This document shows, one piece after another, positions 31,758 through 39,741 of a DNA stretch of 64,000 nt. Numbering within the stretch: the first letter of the stretch is position 1; every line of letters starts with the position of its first letter. The position numbers and the translations under genes are program-made. The notes below the pieces were generated by a model, which was not told the DNA's origin, made no database searches, and saw only the letters and a list, made by a program, of their open reading frames with translations. Origin of the DNA: UBA2029 sp037447125 (GTDB lineage Bacteria; Chloroflexota; Anaerolineae; Aggregatilineales; Aggregatilineaceae); contig JBBIHG010000004.1 of NCBI GenBank assembly GCA_037447125.1, forward strand, positions 21,261 through 85,260. The letters are read 5' to 3'.

Positions 31758-33239
31758 TCACTCGTCGAACTGGTCATCGAAGGCCGCGCCATCTTCGTCG
31801 AAATCCTCGTAGATCAGGTCGTCCTCTTCGATTGCTGGCTCCTCGTCAGAGGGATCGCGGCGCGGGGCGGGCCGGGCGAAGTCCAGCCGCTCCGCGCTGT
31901 CGCGCTCTGGCGGTGCGCTTCTGTAGGGCGGAACGCCCGGCGTTAGCGGCACGCCGGGCAGGGGGCGTGGCGCGCGTGGCACAACGCTCTCGTCCGGGGC
32001 TGACCAGATCGCCTCGTCGCGCGGACGCTCGGCAGTGGAGCGACGCTCCCCAAACGGCGACTGTGTCGCAGAGCGCATGCCTGGCGCAAAGCCGCTGGAC
32101 GGCACTGAGTGTTCGACAGTGGGCGGGCCTTCGCGGGCGGGGGGTTGCGGCCCAGACCCAGCCGGGCGCTGTGCGGGCCGGACGGCGGGCGATCCCGGCG
32201 GCGGAGTCTCTCGCATGGCGGGCAGCGGGACGGCGGGCGTTGCTGGGCGCTGGGCCGGTGTCCCGGTGGCCTCTGGACGGGCGCGCTCCGGCTGGCGGGA
32301 CTGGTCGGGCAGGACGGCGGGGGCAGCTTCGCGGCGGCGCGGCGACGGCCTGGCGTCGGTCGCCGGATCGGGCAGGGGCAGGTCGAGGTTGTAGACGGAC
32401 GGCAGCGGCGCGCCGGGGGGTAGCGGCTCAGCGGAACCGGGCTGCCGGCCGCGTCCTCGCGCCGGGCGTTGGCTATAGACGAATTTGCGCCCGGTCACGC
32501 GCTCCATGATCTCCTCAAAGAAGGCGATGACGATCACCGCCGGAATCTCGACGGCCAGCACGGTCAGAAAGGCGGTGGTCAGCAGCTCCACACCATGCGC
32601 GACCGGGCCTGTGAACGTATCCAGTAGCACCTCACCCACACCGATCACCACCAGGAAGGCCAGCAGCACGCCAAAGGCAGCCAGCACTAGCGGCCAGCCT
32701 TCGCGGTCGGCGGGCGTGGGCAGCATGGCGTTGCTGATGGCGAAGAGCAGGTACAGCCACAGATAGAAGTCCGGCGTGCTGCCCAACTCACGCAGCGCCG
32801 CGCCGAGGAGGGCGAGATCGGCCTGGCCCAGGGCGGTGAGCACGTCCTCGAGGTTGAGAATGTGGTTGCTGATCACCCAGACGAGGGCAAGACCCACAGC
32901 CAGCGGAGCGGCACCGATGATCGCCTTCTCGAACCAGCGGGCCTTGGGCGCGGTGACGAAATTGAGGCGCAGGGTGCTGTCATCCTGCGCCTCTGGCCAG
33001 GCGATCACGCGCTTGATGCGCACATTGAGCACCCCCGCCACCAAGTACTGCGTGAACTCGTGGACGAACACACCCGGCAGCAACAGCACATAGTACAGCG
33101 CGGTGGCGCTCTTCTTGTTGTTGGTCAGTACCCAGCCGACACCGTAGAGGTGGCTGTGAACCCATTTCTCCACGTAGATCAGTGCGATGAGCACCCCGGC
33201 CAGCAGCAGCCAGGGCGTGAGCACGGTACCCAGAGTCAT
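31758..33239 (-). CDS. Membrane protein with HEFTQ motif and long disordered Pro/Arg-rich C-terminal tail
   Basis: A 493-residue protein. The N-terminal 240 residues contain six to seven hydrophobic helices. A segment GVFVHEFTQYLVAGVLNV near residue 58 resembles the HExxH helix of M50 site-2 proteases but has Q instead of the second histidine. Residues 260-493 are low complexity, rich in Pro, Arg and Ala, ending in an acidic tail (EEDDLIYEDFDEDGAAFDDQ). It may be a degenerate intramembrane metalloprotease relative; no function is assigned. It converges with the transferase gene, 11 bases apart. Confidence 0.7.
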   Translation of the reverse strand: MTLGTVLTPWLLLAGVLIALIYVEKWVHSHLYGVGWVLTNNKKSATALYYVLLLPGVFVHEFTQYLVAGVLNVRIKRVIAWPEAQDDSTLRLNFVTAPKARWFEKAIIGAAPLAVGLALVWVISNHILNLEDVLTALGQADLALLGAALRELGSTPDFYLWLYLLFAISNAMLPTPADREGWPLVLAAFGVLLAFLVVIGVGEVLLDTFTGPVAHGVELLTTAFLTVLAVEIPAVIVIAFFEEIMERVTGRKFVYSQRPARGRGRQPGSAEPLPPGAPLPSVYNLDLPLPDPATDARPSPRRREAAPAVLPDQSRQPERARPEATGTPAQRPATPAVPLPAMRETPPPGSPAVRPAQRPAGSGPQPPAREGPPTVEHSVPSSGFAPGMRSATQSPFGERRSTAERPRDEAIWSAPDESVVPRAPRPLPGVPLTPGVPPYRSAPPERDSAERLDFARPAPRRDPSDEEPAIEEDDLIYEDFDEDGAAFDDQFDE

Positions 33240-33362
33240 GCTGGATGCCCGCCAACCTCCCCGTGAACTGCCGGGCGCAGCAGGGCGGCGCCCGCTAGAA
33301 AAGCCCGACTCCAGGGGTGCGGCAGAGCAGCGCCCCTATGCGGGCGAATTCGCGGATAGCTG

Positions 33363-34133
33363 CTAAGCCAGCCCCTTCGCTTCGATGGCGATGCGGACAA
33401 GATCAACGAACAAGTCTTCCTGGAGAGACGCGCCGCCAACCAGCGCCCCGTCAATGTGCGGCTGGCTCATGAATTCAGCCATGTTGCCCGGCTTGACGCT
33501 GCCGCCATACTGGATGCGCGTGGCTTCGGCGTGCTCGTCGCCATAGAGTTCGGCCAGGATGGCGCGGATCGAGCCGATGATGGCGTTGGCCTGCTCGCCG
33601 GACGCGCTCCTGCCGGTGCCGATAGCCCAGATCGGCTCGTAGGCGACGACGACGTTGGCCAGGGCCTCGGCGGGAATGCCGTCGAAGGCGGCGCGAATCT
33701 GGCGTCCGACGAACTGCTGAGTCTGGCCCGCTTCGTTGATCGCCAGGCTCTCGCCGACGGCGATGATCGGGTGCAGGCCGTGCGCCAGGGCAGCCTTGGC
33801 TTTCTTGTTGGCCATCTCATCGGTAACGCCCAGGTACTCGCGCGTCTCAGAGTGGCCGATGATCACGTACTTGACCAGCCGCTTGAGCATACCGGGCGCG
33901 ATCTGGCTGGTGTAAGCCCCCTCTTCCTGCCAGTGCACGTCCTGCGCGCCGACAGCGATGTCGGTGCCGGCCAGTGCCGCTTGCACGCCGGGCAGGGCGA
34001 CATAGGGCGGGCAGACGACGCGCTCGGCAGCGCTGAGCGCAACCAGGCGATCCTTGATGGCGTTGACAAAGGCTACGGCTTCCTGAGGAGTCTTGTACAT
34101 CTTCCAGTTGCCGGCGATGATGGGCTTGCGCAT
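33363..34133 (-). CDS. tpiA: Triosephosphate isomerase
   Basis: A 256-residue TIM-barrel enzyme interconverting dihydroxyacetone phosphate and glyceraldehyde 3-phosphate. Active-site residues are visible: N9 and K11 in IAGNWKMYK, the histidine in VIIGHSETREYLG, and the glutamate in VVAYEPIWAIGTG. The phosphate loop is RIQYGGSVKPGN. The start is ATG 34133 with GGAGG about 10 bases upstream. It follows pgk on the same strand after a 410-base gap holding a terminator, a repeat and a likely separate promoter. Confidence 0.97.
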   Translation of the reverse strand: MRKPIIAGNWKMYKTPQEAVAFVNAIKDRLVALSAAERVVCPPYVALPGVQAALAGTDIAVGAQDVHWQEEGAYTSQIAPGMLKRLVKYVIIGHSETREYLGVTDEMANKKAKAALAHGLHPIIAVGESLAINEAGQTQQFVGRQIRAAFDGIPAEALANVVVAYEPIWAIGTGRSASGEQANAIIGSIRAILAELYGDEHAEATRIQYGGSVKPGNMAEFMSQPHIDGALVGGASLQEDLFVDLVRIAIEAKGLA

Positions 34134-34234
34134 GAGGGAATTGCCTCCAGCGGTACAGCGACTATGGATACAAGCGGCGGGTGAGCCGGATGCGGATTCG
34201 TGCGCCAGCGAGGGCGCGATCCGCTCGTGCCTCC

Positions 34235-34240
34235 ATTATA
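34235..34240 (-). promoter_or_regulatory. -10 box (TATAAT) for tpiA
   Basis: A perfect TATAAT on the - strand, with no good -35 element at the expected distance. The transcript would begin near 34228 with a leader of about 95 bases. Confidence 0.5.
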
Positions 34241-34324
34241 GTGCCCCTGCGAGGTCTGTGCTTCTCTTGGTGCGCAGGGGTGCGTGCACACGTTGTCGGC
34301 GACTCGCTTGACGCAGGGGCATTG

Positions 34325-34420
34325 ACCTCACCCCCAGCCTCGCTGCGCTCGGCTCGCCCCCTCTCCACGTTGGAGAGGGGGCAGCGAGGCCCGCGTCAGT
34401 GGGCCGAGCGGGGGTGAGGT
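34325..34420. repeat. Nested inverted-repeat element with ACCTCACCCCC ends
   Basis: Outer arms ACCTCACCCCC (34325-34335) and its exact complement (34410-34420) enclose further exact pairs: CCTCGCTGC (34338-34346) with 34381-34389, GCTCGGC (34347-34353) with 34403-34409, and a central hairpin of 11 base pairs, CCCCCTCTCCA (34357-34367) with 34371-34381. A relative lies at 63848-63943. It looks like a dispersed non-coding element. Confidence 0.75.
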
Positions 34421-34496
34421 AAACCAGGGCGTGGCAACCTGCCTGACAGGTTTGTACGCATCTACGCGCAGCGCCTTCAGGGACACGGCGAACAAA

Positions 34497-34523
34497 ATCC
34501 GGCGGAGACACTTTCCGCCGGAT
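34497..34523 (-). terminator. Rho-independent terminator after pgk
   Basis: On the - strand a perfect 10-base-pair stem (ATCCGGCGGA arms, 34514-34523 with 34497-34506) with a 7-base loop runs into TTTTGTT. It lies 21 bases beyond the pgk stop. Confidence 0.75.
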
Positions 34524-34543
34524 GGCCCAACAGCATGGACAGG

Positions 34544-35722
34544 TTAGCGGTCGTTGAGCGCGACGACGCCGGGCAAGACTTTGCCTTCGAGCAGTTCCAG
34601 GCTGGCCCCGCCGCCGGTCGAGATGTGCGACATGCGCTCGGCCAGGCCCGCCTTGGCCACCGCCGCCGCTGAGTCCCCGCCGCCGATGATCGTCGTGGCG
34701 CTGGATTCGGCCAGCACTTCGGCGATGGCGTAAGTGCCTTTGGCGAAGTTGCTCATCTCGAAGACGCCCATCGGCCCGTTCCAGACGACCGTCTTGGCGT
34801 CCTTGAGCACGGCGCGGAACTGCTCAACGGCGCTGGGGCCGATGTCCAGGATGCGCCAGCCTTCGGGCACGCCAGCGGACGCCTTGATCACCTTCGTATG
34901 CGCGTCATCGGCGAACGCATCGCCGATGACGACCTCAGCGGGGAGCACCAGCTTGGTGCCACCCTTAGCCAGCAGCGCCCTGGCCGTGTCGAGTGCCTCG
35001 TCTTCGACCAACGAGTCGCCAACGACCCAACCCTGCGCCTTGAAGAACGTGTTGGCCATGCCGCCGCCGATGAGCAGCGTGTCGCACTGGGTCAGCAGCG
35101 ACTCGATCACGCCGATCTTGTCCGACACCTTGGCCCCGCCGAGGATGGCGACGAAAGGCCGCTGAGCTTGTTCGATGGCATTGACCAGGTAGTCAAGCTC
35201 TTTCTCCATCAGAAAGCCGCTGACGGCGGGCAGGTAGCGCGCGACGCCCTCAGTGGACGAGTGGGCGCGGTGCGCTGAGCCGAAGGCGTCGTTCACATAA
35301 ACATCGCCCAGTTCGGCCATCTGTTGGGCGAGTTCCAGATCGTTCTTTTCCTCACCGGGGTAGAAGCGCGTGTTTTCCAGCAGCAGCACGCCACCTGCCG
35401 GCAAAGCGGCTGCGGCCTTCCTGGCAGCTTCACCGACGCAATCCTCGGCGAACGCCACTTCGACTCCTAATAACTTTGCCAGCACGGGTGCGACCGGGCG
35501 CAGCGAGTACTTGGGATCGGGGCCGCCCTTGGGCCGCCCCAGGTGCGACATGAGCGCGATGTAACGCGGCTTCTGGTCCAGGATGTATTGCAGAGTCGGG
35601 ACGGCAGCGCGGACGCGCGTGTCGTCGGTGACGACGTCCTTCTTGACCGGCACGTTGAAGTCTACACGGATGAGCACGCGCTTGCCGGTCAGATCGATAT
35701 CGCGGATGGTCTTCTTGTTCAT
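34544..35722 (-). CDS. pgk: Phosphoglycerate kinase
   Basis: A 392-residue enzyme making ATP and 3-phosphoglycerate from 1,3-bisphosphoglycerate. Signatures include VLIRVDFNVPVKKDVVTDDT, MSHLGRPKGG, and FVAILGGAKVSDKIGVIESL. The C-terminal nucleotide site is VVWNGPMGVFEM and GGGDSAAAV. ATG 35722 follows GGAGGAT with normal spacing. It is 93 bases downstream of gap and ends in a terminator hairpin, so gap-pgk (possibly with yvcK) form a transcription unit. Confidence 0.98.
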   Translation of the reverse strand: MNKKTIRDIDLTGKRVLIRVDFNVPVKKDVVTDDTRVRAAVPTLQYILDQKPRYIALMSHLGRPKGGPDPKYSLRPVAPVLAKLLGVEVAFAEDCVGEAARKAAAALPAGGVLLLENTRFYPGEEKNDLELAQQMAELGDVYVNDAFGSAHRAHSSTEGVARYLPAVSGFLMEKELDYLVNAIEQAQRPFVAILGGAKVSDKIGVIESLLTQCDTLLIGGGMANTFFKAQGWVVGDSLVEDEALDTARALLAKGGTKLVLPAEVVIGDAFADDAHTKVIKASAGVPEGWRILDIGPSAVEQFRAVLKDAKTVVWNGPMGVFEMSNFAKGTYAIAEVLAESSATTIIGGGDSAAAVAKAGLAERMSHISTGGGASLELLEGKVLPGVVALNDR

Positions 35723-35815
35723 GGGTGGGCAATCCTCCAGACAACGTTGTGGGGGCAGGGCGCTGTGCCCGTGCCCCCTGGTTGGTCATATCAGCAAGGT
35801 TGGTGAGCACCCGAT

Positions 35816-36829
35816 TTAGAGCTTGTCCGCCATGAGCTTGGCCAGGTCGGCGGTGCGCACCGAGTAGCCCCACTCGTTGTCGTACCAGGCCATGACCTTG
35901 ACCATTGTGCCCTGGAAGACGCTGGTGGCGCCGGCATCAACGATGCTGGAGCGGTCATCGCCCTTGAAGTCAATCGAGACGAGCGGCTCTTCCTCGAAGC
36001 CGAGGATGCCCTGCAGCGAGCCTGCTGCCGCTTCCTTGAAGGCGGCGTGCAGCTCTTCGGTGCTGGTCTCCTTCTCGATCTCGGCCACGAAGTCCACCAG
36101 CGACACGGTTGAGGTGGGGACGCGCACGGCCAGGCCGTCGAACTTGCCCTTGAGATCGGGGATCACCAGGGCGACAGCCTTGGCGGCGCCGGTGGTGGTT
36201 GGGATCATACTCATGGCTGCGGCACGGGCGCGGCGCAGGTCCGAGTGGGGCAGGTCGAGAATCTTCTGGTCGTTGGTGTAGGCGTGGATGGTGGTCATCA
36301 GGCCACGCTTGATGACGAACCTGTCGTGGACGACCTTGGCCGCCGGAGCCAAGCAGTTGGTGGTGCACGAGGCGTTGGAGACGATGTGATGGTTGGCCGG
36401 GTCGTACATGCTGTCATTGACGCCCACCACCATGGTCAGGTGCACCGCGCCCTTCGACGGGGCGGTGATGATCACCTTCTTCGCGCCTGCGTCAATGTGC
36501 GGCTGGCACTTCTCCAGGCTGCGGAAGACACCCGTACCCTCGACCACGATATCCACACCGAGATCGCCCCAGGGCAGCTTGCCCGGTTCCTTCTCGTTGA
36601 GGGCCTTGACGAGCTTGCCATCAACCAGCAGGCCACCGTCTGTCACTTCCACCGTGCCGGGGAAACGGCCATAGTTGGAGTCATACTTGAGCAGGTGAGC
36701 CATGGTGGGCAGGTCACCCAGATCGTTGAAAGCCACAACTTCGAGCTCGTTGGGATAGCGCTCGTTGATGGCCTTGAGTACCTGGCGGCCAATGCGGCCG
36801 AAGCCGTTGATACCTACGCGAACAGTCAT
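35816..36829 (-). CDS. gap: Glyceraldehyde-3-phosphate dehydrogenase
   Basis: A 337-residue type I GAPDH. The NAD-binding N-terminus is GINGFGRIGRQVLKAI, the catalytic cysteine lies in SNASCTTNCLAPAAKV, and NDQKILDLPHSDLRRARAAA and WYDNEWGYSVR complete the family pattern. It oxidises glyceraldehyde 3-phosphate with phosphate and NAD. ATG 36829 has AAGGAG 7 bases upstream. It is 46 bases downstream of yvcK and upstream of pgk. The residue controlling NAD versus NADP preference was not analysed. Confidence 0.98.
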   Translation of the reverse strand: MTVRVGINGFGRIGRQVLKAINERYPNELEVVAFNDLGDLPTMAHLLKYDSNYGRFPGTVEVTDGGLLVDGKLVKALNEKEPGKLPWGDLGVDIVVEGTGVFRSLEKCQPHIDAGAKKVIITAPSKGAVHLTMVVGVNDSMYDPANHHIVSNASCTTNCLAPAAKVVHDRFVIKRGLMTTIHAYTNDQKILDLPHSDLRRARAAAMSMIPTTTGAAKAVALVIPDLKGKFDGLAVRVPTSTVSLVDFVAEIEKETSTEELHAAFKEAAAGSLQGILGFEEEPLVSIDFKGDDRSSIVDAGATSVFQGTMVKVMAWYDNEWGYSVRTADLAKLMADKL

Positions 36830-36875
36830 GTGAGTCTCCTTATGGTTATGACACGAGCTGATCAGGCGCCCGCAG

Positions 36876-38243
36876 TCACGGGCTGTCGGATTGATGGGTC
36901 TGGAGCGCGGCCTGGGGCGCCGGAGCGCTCAGGCCATTCCTGGAAGGCGCCGGCTGCGTCATGCTCTCATAGATGGACAGCAGCGCCCTGGCCAGCTTGT
37001 CAGGATCGTGCCGCCAGGGGCGGTCACGGTCAACCAGATCGGCGGCGTGCCACTGATAGCGTGGGTTCGCCGCTTCTGCTTCGCCAGCGGGGAGCACGTA
37101 GTGCGTGTGCTCACCTGCGTTCTTGCTGGGGTAGCGGTTGTTGCTCAGCACCGCGTCGAACACTCCGCGCCCCAGATGCTTCTCAATTGCCTCAACATGA
37201 TCAACAACCGTGTACCCGTCTGTCTCGCCGGGCTGCGTGGCGACGTTGCACACGTAGACACAGGGCGCACCGCTGGCCCGCACTGCCTCAGTGATGCCAT
37301 TGACCAGCAGCGTCGGCAGCAGGCTGGTATACAGGCTGCCTGGGCCGATGACGATCAGATCGGCGCCCAGAATGGCGCGGACAGCCTCCGGGAAAGCACG
37401 CACACGATCAGGTGTCAGGAAAACGTGCTCAATGCGCCCACCGATCTCGGCGATGCGCGATTCGCCAACCACGCGGCGAGACACGCTCTCGCCAGGGACG
37501 CGCACTTCTGCTGTCAAGGTTACATTGTCCTGGAGCGTCGCCGGCAGCACTCGCCCCTCGACGGCCAGCACCCGTTCGGTCAAGGCCACGGCCTTGTCCA
37601 TGCCTCCGGCGATGTCGGCTAGCGCGGTCAGCAACAGATTGCCCAGGCTGTGCCCTTCCAGCCCGCCATCGGCGAAGCGGTACTGGAACAGGTGGGTCAT
37701 CAGGTCTTCGTCGTCGGCCAGGGCGGCGATGTTGCTGCGCAGGTCACCGGGGGGCAGCACCCCCAGCTCGCGCCGCAGCCGTCCCGAACTGCCACCGTCG
37801 TCGGCGACCGTCACGATGGCGGTTAAGTTGCCGGTGTAGGCCTTCATGCCGCGCAAGACACTCGGCAGGCCCGTCCCGCCGCCGATGGCCACCACTCGCA
37901 GCCCGCGCCCGCGCCGCCGGTGAGCCACCATGACATCAATCAGCGACTCGCGTCGGCGGTAGGTAAACGGGGCGAGAATGGAGCGATTCAGCTTGAAGAT
38001 AGCGATGCTGATTGCACCCAGACCAACTACCGCTGAAACCAGCACACGGGCCCAGCCTGGCAGGAAACGCAGCGTGATCACGTACAACCAGTCTGGCAGG
38101 TCGCCCGCTCGGTAAAGGGTGACGATAACCTGCGCCAATCCCAGGGCCAGGATAGTGATGCCCAAGAGAAGCATCACCAACCAGCGTTTGACGCGCAGCC
38201 CGGGGGTCAACCACTTGACGATGGCGTGCCGCGTTCGTCGCAT
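36876..38243 (-). CDS. yvcK: YvcK/CofD-like gluconeogenesis factor with N-terminal membrane segment
   Basis: A 455-residue protein. Residues 1-100 contain two hydrophobic helices, and the remaining part is a YvcK-type CofD-fold domain: RVVAIGGGTGLPSVLRGMK near residue 115, VTVADDGGSSGRLRRELG, PGDLRSNIAAL, and VIGPGSLYTSLLPTLLVNG. YvcK binds UDP-sugars and supports cell shape and growth on gluconeogenic carbon sources. It is distinct from the F420 CofD at 8823. The placement upstream of gap and pgk is functionally apt. In many bacteria it instead lies with rapZ and whiA. Confidence 0.93.
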   Translation of the reverse strand: MRRTRHAIVKWLTPGLRVKRWLVMLLLGITILALGLAQVIVTLYRAGDLPDWLYVITLRFLPGWARVLVSAVVGLGAISIAIFKLNRSILAPFTYRRRESLIDVMVAHRRRGRGLRVVAIGGGTGLPSVLRGMKAYTGNLTAIVTVADDGGSSGRLRRELGVLPPGDLRSNIAALADDEDLMTHLFQYRFADGGLEGHSLGNLLLTALADIAGGMDKAVALTERVLAVEGRVLPATLQDNVTLTAEVRVPGESVSRRVVGESRIAEIGGRIEHVFLTPDRVRAFPEAVRAILGADLIVIGPGSLYTSLLPTLLVNGITEAVRASGAPCVYVCNVATQPGETDGYTVVDHVEAIEKHLGRGVFDAVLSNNRYPSKNAGEHTHYVLPAGEAEAANPRYQWHAADLVDRDRPWRHDPDKLARALLSIYESMTQPAPSRNGLSAPAPQAALQTHQSDSP

Positions 38244-38318
38244 GGCAGTGCTTCACCCCACCTTACCTGGCCACACCTGGCAGCCGCCGCTGCCCAGGAC
38301 CTTGCGATCCGGGGGGCG

Positions 38319-38347
38319 ATTTTAGCCGGTTTGCCCCCTTTCTACAA
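38319..38347 (-). promoter_or_regulatory. Predicted promoter for yvcK-gap-pgk
   Basis: On the - strand TTGTAG (38347-38342) and TAAAAT (38324-38319) are separated by 17 bases; the leader to the yvcK ATG is about 70 bases. Confidence 0.45.
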
Positions 38348-38383
38348 TATCATTGCGCCTACGTTTTGCCGTCAACGATCACT

Positions 38384-38411
38384 TTGCCAGGCGACGCAGG
38401 CGTGTTACAAC
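38384..38411 (+). promoter_or_regulatory. Predicted promoter for apgM
   Basis: TTGCCA (38384-38389) and TACAAC (38406-38411) are separated by 16 bases, with a predicted leader of about 40 bases to the apgM ATG. Confidence 0.5.
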
Positions 38412-38458
38412 TAGCGCGTGGTGGTCGCATTGAGTATCTGCGAGAGGGAGTGTGGAGA

Positions 38459-39673
38459 ATGGCGAACTTCGATATGATGCGCCGCCTGACGCTGGACAAG
38501 GGTGGCAAGATACTGCTGCTGGTGATGGATGGGCTGGGCGGGCTGCCGCGCGAACAAGGCGGCCCGACCGAGCTGGAAGCCGCGCATACGCCGAACATGG
38601 ACCGGCTGGCCCGCGAGGGCAGCCTGGGGCTGAGCATCCCGGTGGCGCGAGGGATCGCGCCCGGCAGCGGCCCGGCGCATCTGGCGCTCTTTGGCTACGA
38701 CCCGTTGGTCTACGAGATCGGGCGCGGTGTGCTGGAAGCGACGGGGATCGGCCTGGAGGTCAAGCCGGGCGATGTGGCCATTCGCGGTAATTTCTGCACG
38801 GTGGATGGAAATGGCCTGATCACCGACCGGCGCGCCGGGCGCATCCCTACCGAGGAGGGGGCCAAGCGGGTAACTGTCCTGCGCGAGATCACGTTGCCCG
38901 GCGTTGAGTTCGACGTGCGGGTTGGGCAGGACTACCGTTTTGCGATGGTCATGCGCGGTGAGGGGCTGAATGGCGCCATTGCCGACACCGATCCGCAGCA
39001 GACTGGCGTCGCCCCGCTGCCGGCGCGGGCGCTGGTGCCGGAGGCGGAGAAAACCGCCGCGCTGGTCAACCAGTGGCTGGCCGAAGCGGCCAGGCGGCTG
39101 AAGGGGCACGAGCCAGCCAATATGTGCACGTTGCGCGGGTTCGCCAGCGAGCCAGGGCTGCCCAAGTACAGCGAAGTGTACAAACTGAAGGCGGCCTGCG
39201 TGGCGGTCTACCCGATGTACAAGGGCGTGGCCAGCCTGGTGGGCATGGAGGTGATCGAGACCTCGTCGCATGACTCGACGCAGGACGAGTTCGATCATGT
39301 GGCCCGCGTGTGGGATGAGTACGACTTCATCTTCTGCCACGTCAAGTACACGGACAGCCGGGGCGAGGACGGCGATTTCGACGCCAAAGTGAAGGTCATC
39401 GAGGGCGTGGATGCGGCCTTGCCGACTCTGCTCAACTTGAGGCCAGATGTGCTGATCATCACCGGCGATCACTCCACACCGGCGACCTTCCGCGCCCATT
39501 CGTGGCATCCGGTGCCGACCCTGCTGTGGGCGCCGGCCACCCACATGACCGACCGGGCGCAGGCGTTTGGCGAGCGCGAATGCATGATCGGCGCGCTCGG
39601 CCAGTTTCCGGCGGCGGACCTGATGCCCCTGGCGCTGGCGCACGCCAGGCGGTTGCAGAAGCACGGGGCCTGA
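38459..39673 (+). CDS. apgM: 2,3-bisphosphoglycerate-independent phosphoglycerate mutase, archaeal type
   Basis: A 404-residue alkaline-phosphatase-superfamily mutase of the ApgM class, interconverting 3- and 2-phosphoglycerate. The metal site begins with ILLLVMDGLGGLP near residue 20, then ELEAAHTPNMDRLAREG. GSGPAHLALFGYDP carries the serine region, and the C-terminal metal ligands are in KYTDSRGEDGDF and VLIITGDHSTP. ATG 38459 has GAGAGGGAG about 8 bases upstream. It is divergent from yvcK, so an entire lower-glycolysis set except enolase and pyruvate kinase is clustered here. Confidence 0.95.
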   Translation: MANFDMMRRLTLDKGGKILLLVMDGLGGLPREQGGPTELEAAHTPNMDRLAREGSLGLSIPVARGIAPGSGPAHLALFGYDPLVYEIGRGVLEATGIGLEVKPGDVAIRGNFCTVDGNGLITDRRAGRIPTEEGAKRVTVLREITLPGVEFDVRVGQDYRFAMVMRGEGLNGAIADTDPQQTGVAPLPARALVPEAEKTAALVNQWLAEAARRLKGHEPANMCTLRGFASEPGLPKYSEVYKLKAACVAVYPMYKGVASLVGMEVIETSSHDSTQDEFDHVARVWDEYDFIFCHVKYTDSRGEDGDFDAKVKVIEGVDAALPTLLNLRPDVLIITGDHSTPATFRAHSWHPVPTLLWAPATHMTDRAQAFGERECMIGALGQFPAADLMPLALAHARRLQKHGA

Positions 39674-39681
39674 CGAAGGGC

Positions 39682-39702
39682 GGGGCGTATGCGCTACGCC
39701 CC
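39682..39702 (+). terminator. Hairpin directly after apgM
   Basis: A perfect 8-base-pair stem (GGGGCGTA, 39682-39689, with 39695-39702) and 5-base loop begins 8 bases after the apgM stop. It is followed by TAC, not a T-run, so it may be a repeat hairpin or stabilising structure rather than a strong terminator. Confidence 0.4.
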
Positions 39703-39741
39703 TACAAGCTCGCGCGGGAATATAGCCCAGGCAAAGCGGCT

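Larger units (their letters stand above)
34134..34543. other. 410-base gap between pgk and tpiA: terminator, structured repeat, promoter
   Basis: No gene is seen. From the pgk side it contains a terminator hairpin (34497-34523), a nested inverted repeat (34325-34420), and a TATAAT box read toward tpiA (34235-34240). Short open frames across it have no ribosome-binding site or family resemblance. Confidence 0.8.

Noticed and set aside
34135..34511. Short open frames across the pgk-tpiA gap
   Set aside because: They overlap a terminator and nested hairpins and lack ribosome-binding sites or recognisable sequence.
36876..38243. YvcK as a second F420 CofD
   Set aside because: It carries the YvcK-specific DDGGSSGRLRRELG and PGDLRSNIAAL motifs and a membrane N-terminus; it is related in fold only.
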